The notes under the pieces were generated by a model that had not been told where the DNA came from, did not search any database, and worked only from the letters and a program-made list of their open reading frames with translations. Of a DNA stretch of 64,000 nucleotides, positions 62,501-64,000 are shown piece by piece (positions within the stretch are counted from its first letter, which is position 1; each line of letters begins with the position of its first letter). Source of the stretch: Burkholderiales bacterium (lineage in GTDB: Bacteria > Pseudomonadota > Gammaproteobacteria > Burkholderiales > Burkholderiaceae_C); assembly GCA_019509985.1 (NCBI GenBank), contig JAEKLF010000043.1:1-64000 (forward strand). The letters are read 5' to 3'. The translations under genes were made by a program, and so were the position numbers.

Positions 62501-64000
62501 CTCGCCGTCAACGTCGGCCGCGAGACGCCGCTGCTGGCCCAGAGCGCCATCGACGGCGGCGTCGACATCACGCGGCTGGCCCAGCTCGGCAGCACCGACG
62601 GCGGCGCCATCACGCTGGCCACCCACGGCGGCGCCATCCATGTGCTGGCCGGCGGCTCGGGCGTCTACACGCTGGGCGGCGGCACCATCAGCCTGACGGC
62701 CGACGGCGTCGCGAACTCCGGCGCCGACCTCGTCATCGACCAGCTCGTTACCAGCGGCGTCGGCAGCATCACGCTGACCGCCAAGGACGCGCTGACCACC
62801 CGCGCCGCCGGCCGCGTGGCGCCCAGTGGCGCGGCGCCGCTGACCCTCAGCGCCGGTGGCGACATCAACCTCGGCGCCGACGTGCTGAGCCCCGGCGGCC
62901 TCGTCAAGCTCACGGCCGGCGCCGGCCTCAGCATGGCCGACGGCGTCACCGTCAGTTCGCTGGGCGGCGGCAACCAGGACGCACGCCGCGTGACGATGGA
63001 CGCGGCTGGCGATGCGCGCCTGTCCATCGTCACCGCCGGCCAGAGCATCGCCATCAGCTCCAGCGGCGGCGCCTTGATCGACGGCCTCGGCGGCAACGCC
63101 GCCAACCTGAGCACCGACAGCCTCAAGCTCAACGCCGCCACCGGCATCGGCGCACCGGGCGCGGCCCTGCGCACCGATGTCAACACGCTGGCGGCCAGCA
63201 ACACGGCCTCCGGCGGCCTGACCCTCATCGAAGCCTCGGGCCTGAACCTTGGCGCCGGCGGCCTGAGCGTTGGCGGCAGCAGCGGCGCCATCTCGCTGCA
63301 ACTGCTCAGCGGCAGCCTGACCATCGACCAGACCGTCACCAACACCGCCGCGGCCGGCGGCGGCATCGAGTTGCAGCCGCTCGCGGCCGGTGCCCGCCTG
63401 ACGGTCAACAGCACCATCACCTCCGACGTCGGCAACATCCGCCTGCTGTCGCCCAGCGACATCGTCATGGGCGCCAGCAGCCGCATCCAGACCAAGGGCG
63501 CCACCTCCACCATCGAGCTCGTCGCCCAGGGCCAGCTGCAGATGGCCGCGACGGCGCGCCTGGTGTCGGCCGGTGGCTCGCAGCGGGTCGACGCCCAGAC
63601 CGGCATCCTGCTGGGCCAGATCAGCGCCGGCGCCGGCAACGTGGCCCTGATCACGGGCGGCGCCATCCTTGATGCCGACGCCGCCTCCGGCACGCAGACG
63701 GTCAACGTCTCCGCCAACGGCCTGCAGATGCAGGCGGGCACGGGCGTCGGCGCCAGCGCCAACGTGATCGAGACCTCGATCAATGTCGTGGCCGTCCGCT
63801 CGACGGCGGGCGGGCTGTTCGTCGCCGAGGCCAACGGCCTGGAGGTCGGCAGCGTCGATGCGGTCGGCAGCAGCGCCGGCATGGCCGGCGCGCAGGCCGA
63901 CGGCAACGGCGCCGTCGTCATCAGCAACGGCAACACCCACGAAGGTCGCCTGACGGTCAGCCAGGACATCGTCGCCAGCGGCAGCGGACCGGTGCTGATC
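29504..64000 (+). CDS. Giant LEPR-XLL repeat protein (surface adhesin/matrix type), open at the 3' edge
   Basis: One frame runs from GTG 29504 (or ATG 29513) to the last base with no stop: 11,499 codons or more. An AGGG ribosome site lies 9 bases before the GTG. The N-terminus (MVRLARAMRDAYRLEALEPR, then VLLSADP) is a LEPR-XLL motif and no ordinary signal peptide is seen. Order of parts by residue: autotransporter-like strand repeat (about 173-228); 156-residue repeats (about 680-2456); 170-residue repeats (2456-3020); calcium loops (3034-3960); haemolysin-type RTX repeats (4673-4807); AQK/LGY repeats (5371-5948); beta-helix haemagglutinin-like regions; a Tyr-rich insert with a crystallin-like motif (7363-7876); an array of ~100-residue repeats (9015-9809); more beta-helix to the edge. 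I noticed no cysteine. Probable role: extracellular adhesion or matrix. The export signal is inferred to be the LEPR-XLL region. Confidence 0.93.
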   Translation, partial: MSAMVRLARAMRDAYRLEALEPRVLLSADPVLGAAHAIVMQPADQFGGHHALDGAYDPADALAHHPGQFAHASLPEGWQNWAPATPEPSPTGSHSFAVDARAFDVGHAQTASGFMAGTLTVSLDHAANDPATLNLSAAPTLAKALAVVNPGGAQAVTQTTDPTLTLGSGDVFEVEIDSTGSDLINVTGQATLNGTLKVSLIGGATPTDGQTYTFLKYGSLSGSFAEGEGLVSVGNGLYFEIQSDTVAKELRLVAHRLDTPSSFAVNLLYTAAGATGQALADQAGEWFNAGYFARNQAYSFSGSLDLGQGVKLSGTIAAAYTQNVLLSDGSGTHSYDVWKIGIDDGNGYLGLNSADTSKPGVTFSQIDAAVLVLDGQGANSAGWLLAEGHAGGIALQGVNNLTLSASDLSLEFSLGLGQLNGQANHAGIDLSAQAQSLVVDASHTVTFNGDGHLGDFASMSGSGQLVYGPVTLSGTLGLAVSSGSLTAIGDHIEARLATGSFSAGVTDASFGALMTSGGGLAMEASGGFYLSGGGFANVSATSALLRLNLTGSDQTGQVLSAGALSHTFGTMPTSSTPEVDIRGLSATIGSDFSLGGDYAFGRDANSGGMDLIATNASIQLVAGSFKAGVTGASVAIAMNAAGSGVDLVEASGSPFLQLGSDVSASATSVALRFNATGADASGHQLAVGNATHTFGSGLGAGLQEVSLTGASLTIGDFFNATGSLALERSSATVLLAADNTTTAGVDESTAGVLVDRLLVGAHGLSATAGVPNGPGLMLAGVDFALALMSARSDPTRHWTSLQASATSVSFTGLTGVSLSGSNLSVNVNQASNASDSVVDYGASRTVLAVPTGAGSFTLDMAGSRGRLMQAAGTLTFDLYDFVRVTGSLAVSRSDQDVTLAGGEVVHSRMLTVGAAGVSGFAGMNVGQADAMGLSLTGLDVALAMYSDRGNAARSWTSLQATAASVGLVGVPNVTLTGSNLAVSLNQATGASDPVVDYATTVLTVPTSSSTGITLNMAGSAGELLKASGTLSLGVFDFFSASGSLAIERRDASLLLADGSTVQTRLLAIGGSGIGGFAGNNGASADRVGLTLTGLDFALALQSSKATPSRSWTSLEATVGSVALVGINGLTLTGSNLSVAVNQTSQANDSVANYAAQNLVIATSSSTSKTLDLAGSDGHTVKASGTLSLDGFGFVQLSGGFALESKDSTVVLADGSTVTTRLLTVGGAGIAGFAGNNGGSADQVGLTLTGAEFALALQSSKVDPTRSWTTLQASVDNVALVGISGLTLSGSQLALRLNQAKQANDAVADYAAQNLVVATAPGNTLTLDMSGSEGRILRASGSLTLDAFGFVQLSGSFAFESKDSTLVLADGSTVTTRLLTVGGSGIAGFAGNNGGSADQLGLSLTGADFALALQSSKATPARSWTTLQANVASVGLVGVSGLTLIGSNLSLQLNQARQAGDSVANYAAQNLVVATGTSSSRTLDLSGSDGNILRASGNLQLDAFGFVQLSGGFSVESKDSTLKLADGSTVTTRLLTVGGAAISGFAGNNGGSADQVGLSLTGAEFALALQSSKATPARSWTSLQASVDNVALVGISGLTLSGSNLAIKLNQAKQANDAVADYAAQNLVVATAPGNSLTLDMAGSEGRILKASGVLALDAFGFVQLGGSFAIESKDSTLVLADGSTVQTRLLTVGGSGISGFAGNNGNSADKVGLTLTGAEFALALQSSKATPARSWTSLQASVNTVALVGINGLTLAGSNLSIKLNQAGQLNDAVADYAAQNLVVATGPSDSLTLDFAGSEGKILKASGHLTLDAFGFVQLDGGFAIESKDSTLVLADGSTVQTRLLTVGGSGISGFAGNNGNSADRVGLTLSGAEFALALQSSKVTPTRSWTTLQASVANVALVGIDGLTLAGSNLSIQVNQAKQLNDSVADYAAQNLVVATGPADTLTLDLAGVEGKILKASGNLQLDAFGFVQASGGFAIESKDSTVVLADGSTVQTRLLTVGGAGINGFAGSSGGTGLSLTNLEFALAMQSSKATPARSWTSLQATAGSVALVGIDGLTLTGSDLALRINQAKALNDKVVDYATQNLVVATGPGNTLTLDMAGSEGRILKASGTLTLDAFGFFQVSGGFAIEQRDQAVTLSAATNAQGVQTSAPGTVNARLLTIGASNVRAFAGINGGTADQVGLELTGANFGLALISEVGGTGAPRKWTSLEANAAQVGLVGMPDGLTLQANNIHVLVNRASQIVPAGAKPAVVDYANGATALTVATGPGSSLSFDMPGANGPMLSATGNLTLDAFGFVQVSGGFAVEKRSTTVTLAATRTLPAQDIAVDVLSFGLDNVTVFAGVNGGTADAAGLQIAGVDLALALVSSQTEPGRKWTALQANATSAGFVGLSDLLPTVRNLTVELNQASRANDRVIDFSAAPLTVLIGPGRTVDIALDGAAGELVRVEGDITLQLFDFAYLSGRIGFEKYSPTAPITLTTSAGLPQQVTATSMLAITGQGVSVFVGYADGGFDTSKTPDQQAGNLYGFGVSSADFGLLIAKAGGQSYTAAKANLAHVAVYGFDPADFELSASDLQLEINRADANGRSIDFIRSFGASGLALGSTGAIALDFAGGDRIGVYAREAVLKVSDFIYFRGAIGFQKADYGNTLRAGNGLVPVLGAKGFSIAGSGIDAFVGYADGGIDASKSFADQAGNLYGFGVQNLSFGFLSVKDQAGKTYRALRADASNVSIYGVDANDFTLAANDVHIEYNSASPGVGGLITPLNFAGSRALDLPTGADPVTLNFSGERLMLSAAQATLAISDFVLIQGSFAFQKASFSGLRNTLGLPLLNARGFTVGASNVDVFVGYADGGLDRTRRFQDQSSHLYGLGVQGVDIGLLMANAGGIKYTALKAHADSIGVYGFDTNDFELSANGVDIELNTATGVARPIDFTAGGGSGFNVPTGGAPVVLDMSGSVIGASLTDARLTISQFVHVDGNFAFKKGDDTSLTVKGPLGVEIPDVKMRAIEIGASNVHAFVGAGGAYSLPASTDVNGDGVVDSLDRVINPNAIGLVIDNFNFALGLYQAVPNVLNPAANLVVGTKFTALKASASQIGFVGFDQFIQFSLNDAIVEINTSNNPLYVIDFAAGGGHAIATGGAPITLDAGNRIISATVGKATASVAGIVSLSGGFTVQKQTVDGVNFHAVGLDVDMPAEVLVVAGKDVNAFAGINGPYRRDTNGDGIIDASDTPSQDAIGFAIDDLDFALVMLTPTPGAGITLPGKFYAFTASAGLAGLVGTDPYLTLQATDVKLGFNGAFLGKYPVPSAYVDFSKLPGGGLSIPIGSDPNAFKVDFDSNSLRIAMTATLGLFNLFKISTSFDFDFELPSTGQLIPTISLSKLTSFLPDKLPGFDFLDGALDFVKNLQLSIGWDPSLGLSLFGSIELPNLNINIANFVHIHGDFKLNLGETFTADMYTGLPSELSLIQNLLPAGTATTILDGLRAIGGLSSDYSRLSNVTFKGLSFGASNVDVFIGVGNPDFSQPLSSQDGLIGFGLQHVDLGLGVFKADLPSFFNAQNFVSLQLHAQEIGTYGFGSVLTIRASDVTLEVQNGGKLFGGLMRSTADYSSIRTVDAGGVTRVGYEVKTGGTPVRLTLQGNDLIGIDIGLAEIAVADFLFLRGSLAFRQGDVFNVAIDMGGLRPLLESLGVNGDSLPLQVSAMTLGGSHLTGFAGVGGPYRYGADANNDGLPDKINDNAVGVALDDVDFGLAMMTPALGKAIPGLEQYSPRFITAKASVGLAGLVGIDHNLLDVRAEDVEVNINTFYVPSIPAPVQAAIQLFGPPAINYQLSPSFKDYTEDTNGNGRLDAGEDKNRDGKLNAHGFALPAGGGNTVFIDFTGDLIQAKVGYADINLAGFVQISASMAFTKRGSERVTLDTGEETTVTTLAIGINDGFGFIGVGGYWRDTDGDGRITAADHPDTSAVGFAINDLDVGLIVAKELVITAQGASVGVYLAAQAHVTSIGLVGVPDVTFQAQNLDLELNTGVRIQIGTSQFTQDTSGAVTLGGGVSLTGAFTVIDFSRATWMDSQNVVHPGYAIATGNADHPIVLLYNEQFLRLSGEAELDVFGLVSMSGVFDVRASASQGISIFVDVQARIGTASAPLFTTHATGLLVIRDGIAMRLNLAANVDLGPVAKLQADLELTMNSFGHEIVYNVPDEFLDKVDFPVYTIPATPPGKPNWTGPYMALAGHGSLDLLGGVLNLQGDFSIIISTSGVELAVTATLDLPVLQPLSVTGTLGIVAGGIYGSLEVGGSGADSKIIDGGGIFDVTGRFLLQINTTTQNQQVRGRDSNGNVFDANGNPVLVTLAPQYLRLTGKASINVGPVSLQGGMDLLIDSHGLQASGNVTLSMGDFGDLSFALDAAFGVDGANSPFFAMRVATHVSFGIAVLGVTADGTLQINTSGQDYTTLSGHTIAHDTAFDLQMAGHIKILAFNVDFTGGISVINSVFKLSFDGRLNFFNALMIDVGGFVSSDGQFEVHGSASLDIGLGPLHLRAGVSMLLSSKPRFAASAWGSLDFSLDFGLFSIDFTIAGFRGEIDITPASAYLAAQATVMGITVSGSYMWTFGDPPDISNLAADGTLYLHMGDQSGRYGSGKLYDDTTNESFSVDQDGQTITVQSLGQTRTYAASQVKRIVANGGSGNDFVYIGPDVKADLQIDLGAGTNNAMILGGASTSVIRAGNGRNKFVGGSVNGIHYYAGTGNDTFIGGDGAEIVDMGGGDNRIWGNGGNDTLVIGAGTNTVDGGAGNDLLLVAGGGSLKLDGGDGFDRVVIAAMNSTAPIQLNDHELVLTSGSGRRNIDFNDSVERIEITDQNTVRTTLVTAAGESWGATSLALDAAGVLDITHATLVAPQALFSVSAAGIDGVFNTQLAQLSVLDRAAAGSPLADIVVREADDLVIVADGRANGGLVTTGGLIDVQLAGHEALFTHQSGFISAAPGKSISLVTDDIDLAAGDDSVRGTGTLLIRAHAADQGYRIGGAGQTGFANDTSADGGSTGTMDLGMRDLSALRTGFSQVTIGHRAPGVVMTLGDAKNTPMFDKLFSARFEDPTLLLAERIVVAGDVQSSTRLELQAYTVDVRSHNIHAPLGAADSGVRANDLVINATEQVALGGWLIGNRSVDIEVLGSTGAGAVIGYSDGPNGFTADKGSSLQVVDAGGTLRLRTSGSVVAATFIEAKGAGSSLSIDAGSTLTLREGGAVFASAANSQVLLSATRSVRLLSGSAVAVGAAFAADGITPILTGAGSTLTLRSPGELQMAGIVVSADTVTLDVGEVQSDYADYFDTLPGKTLAAIADPAQVAAALANLAQGGLSADLLAAISAAGISLGAHASVTSLADYTPFAQLSDAQKALVAQSLGYATYDHGGFFNAKTGVFRPTAYDTASKTSTLTLIEGDSVAYDPASINWGAAGAPAANISFDHLSAAQQAAVATQLGYTVLSGEVYYKAGSPPVSGFLQGVSPDYDSTHIDWAAAGVAAPSGHVAFAQLSAAQKLVVANALGYRFDYNNVPADTWAAVAVDYASVSRQTWIDAFSGNFSVLITAAQWGSAGVPAPGTEYASLTGAQQAVVDGIIDFAPTAGTAYADLSADQRSVVDRLTHPGEETLFKDLTAAQKAVVTGYIDQVTSTGVGNAIRFFNYAANPGKKLVTTFSEGALTDYNNADIYWGSAGTPAANAGFADLSAAQKAVVAHALGYDVEQGPSFFKADAAAGRQLVHGFTAGGADFDTATIAWGGASKPADGTSFEQLTPAQRDVVLTNLGYVQAHQEVYVKPTATDPTKRIVDDLTEGSGKDFDTSSFDWGTVAPAAPGTPFQQLTLAQQDKVLATLGYERWDGVVYVNPNAAPADHYRLSFVEGADYSIASTFWAAPAQGTAYADLTEAQQFAVRDQTGFALYDGTVYYKASAAAGEQLHTSFTQGVDYTAASSGTANTTRWVIADGSTAADGSPLRYLAYAYDANGDGVVDQVQILQPHPLFGQRGAGFLLTGTITTLRPNADFVMHTQGDIIVQGNINLLGAGSDLVLESDRWVYWQGQGQINGDITLTGHGAPEAGKPQAGTSVYVNASSTLNSLAAGGHITVTGAADVELHGALVAGGAIGTTGISWLGPDSTIAVTAGEQILVDTALFAAKAVTLSTTGLPGADDGGQSIVMTTVGGLNVAGLASNHSGTSGIDIHAVGNISLLGNIRSGAVVTTTLGDDGKPVDNYLWSDDPFGVSISSDGQLWLGGMVKAASGALVEQGVTIRAGSSVTLAGGTSSDGIGFNMPGGARVLVNDPDGRIAITSRQGALVNGMLVAGAELVDHYDPDGALLGSLLHNFGGNSSVSIQAGGQVRLGREIQAGRTIDVRGGTATFDPNSTDPFNGFGMVVGGNVHLRTWQNDSTISLSADGNLKVNVFGSNVLQPDGSSVVTQLREVLTADGFTQYNDAHLTADTSFLLTVNLGNDSSGILVSARVVVKAADTAGNQGVGSLRTDLIDAIRAAFDGQPPEVLAKLPTVLLDDGRLVLAGNNPFSIAADAGGGAERLGFTQIAATNSTGGAVASARPYAIDAVNPGSVVKLGRAGAPAGEITIAGAIRSYSGVELYAGTSASGSSTVTFTTSALIETLSGSMHFAPTGAASLGGEFIARGAGSDITVDARDTLELGGSFTAQRDIIINAGSVVRAGETSLHTLGTSKLITLDATGRLLLTGLNDVLIDSVVGGGASQLGPVQITATQGLLTLSATSGRVDSGGLITLSGRDVDLAGVVNNRVATPASYDDELTITATRSLSLHGTITLAGSMRATAGTNIGVYDTVLSALGDGQRLVLTAGGGINIGSAGGQTRAAILEADALLQITANGRIALGADAQLYSGGDDSQLVLQADTLRLAGALRAGTDHVSIASLTAPFTGHNATIDLQARHDIVLGDIGSGVGGELTASGRVLLQSGAAASGVGFEMTAASRIVADPSGKADATGVVTWTGAAATGQALVRLQSDGDIRLRGAVLARGTGADIGVASRSQVFAGGLLRATDRVELVAGTDDSGVAVYVDRQVTDAHGQYLSGGALDTDERGSIVIAAIGSVVIEGTVGEQTDAQAGDLGGHGKVNLVDIQSVAGDVTVMREINVGGSVVITGGDLAVLSDSHVFALAADSTVFMQARNSLRVSADNSLAGAAHQGYIKAGKLVHLAAPSITINGLVEAQGPGGRVLLSAARAIDIAGGALTSSGNIDLHAGVDLSVTRALLEGSFTANDVLGGQVSITGQGKVDAAGKLSLLVGGDVTLDADPAVGGTRTLQVQTTRTVEETVQVLSGYTKVDAGTVTVNEISYDTTTITEQVGTELITVGRYYDTMNVQLEQIGYYNAQTNSFREVLIEGRDYVNKDIHWDDTDDEQAKVTGQHRTVAHVTASDGEAGFVPFTALNDGQRWAVLNTTHYKPVYQAVFSGYQRHVTKDGLTSVDLTHTNPDWANNTQHIYAIDVANWRDKYVVMPDGAQKDILSLATNGAAQYLTGDTSEDGSNNVGAGGSTSAWTTDPTGATGELVGHYTDFAKVSYTQAGSSWIGSTSSTAYDIGDGQAAYWNADYAQGTGSRTYSIATSGTVAGASTRTYAALSRAPDWYLSTDPAKATVHSGTEGLSGVQNLADYNRSATTTINARQDFIDTLRTGVGGDGKPLGDTASLATNLSGSSSGNVVGGSLSNPYSFYLYGDLNYGTSPSGGSAYATSNPPPNAPNHVNLPNQLRDIRITLYNGNNPSQPFTAPQDVASAFRMFYPTYQVQLFEHVDYGGRSSILNQAVADLGTTTVGNDTVSSYRAWGDVFETYRNYTENWTSLNHAVYDQRVKLSYALTTLDTDIQEYRPVYETTTSQIKIVTPKTVTVWKDVPVYTSQTQLHTVVELQSVGARQYGDADASLTGASVAIDAGSSVRLSGKVSATADLQIDAGNEIALRGNEHSGMQLSTELSGHKLTLNAGVTLRLDDSALLSGTGTGATITLDTQGTMFVGGAIQAASGASLATVTLHSDGDVHLSGTITAGAIDIEGGYQSASGAGIGSGGVSADADTRLAATTGDLTLRAGEFAGSITFDTTPHAHDSGADAASVTAHGTLDFAAPAGQIKMTVTGSGDNVVIYGQITGQKLNAVAEAGIVLSTQVSQIDTLLLTGAGNIELANTGNLVLKSAQAADGFVTVRVFGSLEADSISTLGATDRNDITLTTFQAETSGGQGTAALRAPANITVGTLTNANRGDILLRAQGSVTHIAAGGLLTADNITILTGKAVDAAGTPLSTSVDVNTQANSLSVRNTSVGNVRIVQGSRNLLVQDSLVSNGNFVLTGAGDVDLAQVHLDSSGDVTADAANARRIDVTADGNLRVRDVSAGVYLQRPEDLPLPFDGNGARITAVTSAGNVLLTSTHGAISENSVDAAVDIVANVLTLRAAAGIGNFQIAANKLDASTTAGDIVLSDMDGALEQFKGLEIVQAATTTAGTSLVSITAQNRLNVGPGGKVQGATLRLTSLADSVVVDDPGLSNPDSLIYSRGVAFVAATTLQLYKFFQADELMEYRAGDYFLFGRQPVTVDNPKGVTRLLPTSLSADTLILESGGTLSLTGDLSANTRLELISGQDIRLTGTVTVKANHFDGSADTDGLIDQLAITAKGLTTVNQAVDINNDGVYTVLNESDLRVDWNGDGKLDGTIDERNPNKATGYIDVQLAALPAAQYELRAARDIHVALGDSTHAASLTLSGFVGGISGFDAAQNVRFDIAGDLTLKGGLVRADDATGTLTVRANNLVTDKASVFIANRLDVQVAGQIQANTLISTLRAVSTSSGAIDIKEANDLTVELISAQHGSINVEAGGDVFARQIVNFADGDNITVKSGGKLWVDLIEAGSSVGAQKTSGTLTVDAAAGIAEWAALVRDANGDVTLVSDGNGHLTAATAYDNTTADLYAWKVVVRGTADTQLLNSPSDQGGNATVEVRVGGGGLETHTDSTVSLHTALTDGGAIVAVDPTPVQDAGNDAKQSSAISFAGPRTAGQIYVVTLGGVDFKATLGGITDADFNAMLNQLGTDIQAYRVSGAAEYTVSVGADDTLTIQEVHDNQAFTATAAVHQLQYAPDASAVASDGSTPAVAPGQDLKQLSTLTLDASITTVDAGKQFTFHVAGHTYTLQLGDSFGGQTVGATVASLMQVLGAHIEADAAIDVTERTVNFAGIGSLSASANYRVVVGGKVFDYAAVSGDDGASVARALASLINADNSYVAHAEGTVIAISGGVTGGTSISAGTAGGGPSNVNVAAGVGVDDTPNVLRLLATASNTPFAMGTVSVSDSLPAATTAYTTGQPQITTLTVPGSPTNSHTYNFSVGGQNYSAVTDSSATQVELRDAIISAITALGASEVTAVASGNNVQLTGKANGNAYSVTTFSAANTQAAVADVKEVVRISPSSNPLSGATYSFDVGGHAYSVTTDADATRAELLSAMNTALAADANVDAAISGNQLVLTAKLVNTHITASFSGAAVGSLAYTASLQTTADATHAQVSNVVFGNTALFAGDLVSISVNGKDYTITVASGQESWTAVLGQLVTAVNDDVQQPVTASAVTASRTLVLTGDANGVAFSLSQAIVSGGAGAPVLVQGAGADATQVSDVDFNSVTLGLHDRVSLLVNGKSYSVTVDGTTVTASLPSLLTALAGQINGDSARDVDATANTTLFTIELTAKTKNTAFDVTNVLLEHATEVDDVTAGGAASETTAAGNSVKQISELHTTLTPEAQQQFTLRVGTQDYVVTVGTGGVTASLPSVLTALRDAVNNDPTRVADATLAGTDGLRLQAVQVNHAFDSGLVATKASAGSTNVNHDPNGWVLIVPDRVATGTASYAADGNLSVVDLPVFSGEKISLSAGNNGSLVVVSKLDLGALGELTLHAGKSLTVGSERDGGIVASKLTASAGDDLTLVTHVGHLDVTLTGATSDFALKQTGDLVIDNLSLQGGNITIVASGNVDIKHLIGTLTGGGTISITAGGSITIEGDVAAAMHAAHVTLVAQGGDVDAVLAADTLDVRSAGSVTLHERGDLDITSLVSGHRVDSGGLVHDGVNVTASGALSLESAITASGSNAVALTSTGSTLTLSQSITTASGAITLSAHQDVAVTAQVTNYAITLGAQADLTSASGDVTLDSGDGSIEATAETYLNSGSGHLSLTAGGQIQLGKLRSGSSDDLVVHAGGLVKAAVKDGGEGDTDIIAANARLVMTSSGGVGSAADAIEIQVRALDIVNHGTGTIGTGGAINIEEVDDLVIERIVQDANDASAILNEVQVNTLHGSITVSGQGITTAGGRVVLYAGAAAGTVAATDGRFLALNANIVSHGGAVLLTTEAQDMVLGAGIDASGSGPHGGDITLRAVQGSVLTDAVASGWERTGGAFKPDLAWALSHGRFDADAATGAVTASGLTASDLATRDITNGEVLRAAGGAFLKTTHGLVTLNALHQVGETADGFEISPLAIFISADNVVASSSNREAVAVVAASGVTLGTGGGSGSRAGSTGVVSLDKHSTLSLSSSLDADGQNVVIAANDVNISAAVRSAGGDLSFRTIDPTRTISLGSIVNGALSLDSSDLGNLKDGFHAIVLGSDGGSNGIQINGGAGGVTLKDDLVLYTNGVGGHVNIGSTLMAPSLTIFGSGDTTTLLADATATTGNVTINDSVRVQGNRVITAQDGGITLGGSSQHYLGGDGPGTVDTLTLDARNGNVSVAGRVGAGEEASDALSSLTILHAQDVSFDQDVVVDGNIVIQATGDVSFNGSITLRNGGSLTIRGAAHITLRGSVTLSGVNAGQAGDVTLQADEIDLRMSEEQFSGHGALNLLPTTVNQAIAVGSPSGVGTSGVLNLDMSELRTLAQGFNSINIGWVGSNGHSLANSGVVTIGARADLDSLTFQDNVRIYGSAITVADFSVSSAVLRVGNHGALSLDAASQITLANAVEAETVQLYSALGNVRQVDSGTDGVFNEALRAVNLSVFAATGVTLGSLEVHSIDVQNTGSGNIDLAVNVGRETPLLAQSAIDGGVDITRLAQLGSTDGGAITLATHGGAIHVLAGGSGVYTLGGGTISLTADGVANSGADLVIDQLVTSGVGSITLTAKDALTTRAAGRVAPSGAAPLTLSAGGDINLGADVLSPGGLVKLTAGAGLSMADGVTVSSLGGGNQDARRVTMDAAGDARLSIVTAGQSIAISSSGGALIDGLGGNAANLSTDSLKLNAATGIGAPGAALRTDVNTLAASNTASGGLTLIEASGLNLGAGGLSVGGSSGAISLQLLSGSLTIDQTVTNTAAAGGGIELQPLAAGARLTVNSTITSDVGNIRLLSPSDIVMGASSRIQTKGATSTIELVAQGQLQMAATARLVSAGGSQRVDAQTGILLGQISAGAGNVALITGGAILDADAASGTQTVNVSANGLQMQAGTGVGASANVIETSINVVAVRSTAGGLFVAEANGLEVGSVDAVGSSAGMAGAQADGNGAVVISNGNTHEGRLTVSQDIVASGSGPVLI
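29546..29590 (+). other. LEPR-XLL N-terminal motif of the giant protein
   Basis: Residues 15-29 read YRLEALEPRVLLSAD. The LEPR-x-LL core marks the start of many very long repeat proteins and sits where a signal peptide would be. It is preceded by a short basic, amphipathic stretch (VRLARAMRDA). Confidence 0.92.
31550..36870 (+). repeat. Tandem ~468-bp (156-residue) repeats in the giant gene
   Basis: The conserved point YAAQNLVVAT (alanine codon) or its equivalent occurs at 32495, 32963, 33431, 33899, 34367, 34835 and 35303, exactly 468 bases apart each time. It continues at 35759 (456) and 36284 (525), and an earlier copy is at 32024 (471). Each unit reads TLTLDMAGSEGRILKASG, LTLDAFGFVQLSGGFAIESK, DSTLVLADGSTVQTRLLTVG, GSGISGFAGNNGGSAD, LTGAEFALALQSSKATPARS, WTSLQASVDNVALVGI, LTLSGSNLSIKLNQA. 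DNA identity between the central units is high. Confidence 0.93.
36870..38560 (+). repeat. Three ~510-bp (170-residue) repeats with FVGYADGG motif
   Basis: GTCGGCTA(C/T)G codons for VGYADGG occur at 37031, 37541 and 38051, exactly 510 bases apart. Each is followed by LYGFGV or LYGLGV and a segment like YTAAKANLAHVAVYGFDPAD, then FELSASDLQLEIN. They look like a divergent longer form of the preceding repeats. Confidence 0.88.
38603..41380 (+). other. Dockerin/EF-hand-like calcium loops in the giant protein
   Basis: Loops of the DxNxDGxxD type occur at 38603 (DVNGDGVVDSLD), 39158 (DTNGDGIIDASD), 40664 (DANNDGLPDKIND), 41012 (DTNGNGRLDAGEDKNRDGKL) and 41330 (DTDGDGRITAADH). Each follows an AFVGAGG/FAGINGPY-type turn. 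Single loops recur at 47447 (DANGDGVVDQ) and 55505 (DWNGDGKLDG). Confidence 0.8.
43520..43924 (+). other. RTX (haemolysin-type calcium-binding) repeats
   Basis: Residues about 4673-4807 contain nonapeptide repeats: GGSGNDFVYIG, AGTGNDTFIGGDGAEIVDMG, GGDNRIWGNGGNDTLVIGAG, NTVDGGAGNDLLLVAGGG, KLDGGDGFDRVVIA. They would form a parallel beta-roll that folds on binding calcium outside the cell. They are central, not C-terminal as in most RTX substrates. Confidence 0.9.
45614..47345 (+). repeat. Ten 'LSAAQKxVVxxxLGY' repeats
   Basis: Units of about 50-80 residues contain F/Y-x-x-L-S/T-x-A-Q-K/Q-x-x-V followed by LGY or similar, then an aromatic strand (GEVYYKAG, GGFFNAKTG), then EGxDY and IxWGxAGxPA. 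Examples: FAQLSDAQKALVAQSLGYA, FDHLSAAQQAAVATQLGYT, FADLSAAQKAVVAHALGYD, FQQLTLAQQDKVLATLGYE, YADLTEAQQFAVRDQTGFA. Three inner copies are shortened. An isolated eleventh copy (FTALNDGQRWAVLNTTHYK) is near 51739. I do not recognise the family. Confidence 0.85.
47560..51590 (+). other. Haemagglutinin-like beta-helix region
   Basis: Short degenerate units with alternating hydrophobic residues and G/N turns (GDIIVQGNINLLGAGSDLVL, AGGHITVTGAADVELHGALV, AGRTIDVRGGTATFDP) run without a break. This is the look of filamentous-haemagglutinin-type right-handed parallel beta-helices. Similar stretches return at 53150-56500 and from 58930 to the right edge. Confidence 0.7.
51590..53130 (+). other. Tyr/Trp/Thr-rich non-repetitive insert with beta-gamma-crystallin-like motif
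   Basis: About 510 residues break the beta-helix pattern. They begin with FREVLIEGRDYVNKDIHWDD, contain LNDGQRWAVLNTTHYKPVYQ, and end with VWKDVPVYTSQTQLHTVVEL. At 52811-52920 is VQLFEHVDYGGRSSILN, then VADLGTTTVGNDTVSSYRAW. The aromatic/FxGxS turn and NDTVSS (52898-52915) fit one Greek-key motif of calcium-binding beta-gamma-crystallins, whose binding signature is N/D-N/D-x-x-S/T-S. Confidence 0.65.
56547..58930 (+). repeat. Array of eight ~100-residue 'VxGxxYxVT...L' repeats
   Basis: Units begin near 56547, 56899, 57098, 57500, 57779, 58079, 58388 and 58733. Each has a strand pair such as YSFDVGGHAYSVTTDADATR or VSLLVNGKSYSVTVDGTTVT, then a helix such as LPSLLTALAGQINGD, then a closing strand such as LVLTGDANGVAFSLS. 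The strand-helix-strand pattern resembles flagellin hook-IN-type modules, but this is only a visual likeness. Confidence 0.75.

Noticed and set aside
52064..63940. A 3,958-codon open frame on the minus strand, and others at 49739-52009, 43349-49576, 34301-41749 and 30743-33742
   Set aside because: They are antisense to the giant gene. The translations are Val/Gly/Arg/Asp-rich, low-complexity and without domains. They result from the strong GC bias at third codon positions and the repeat content.
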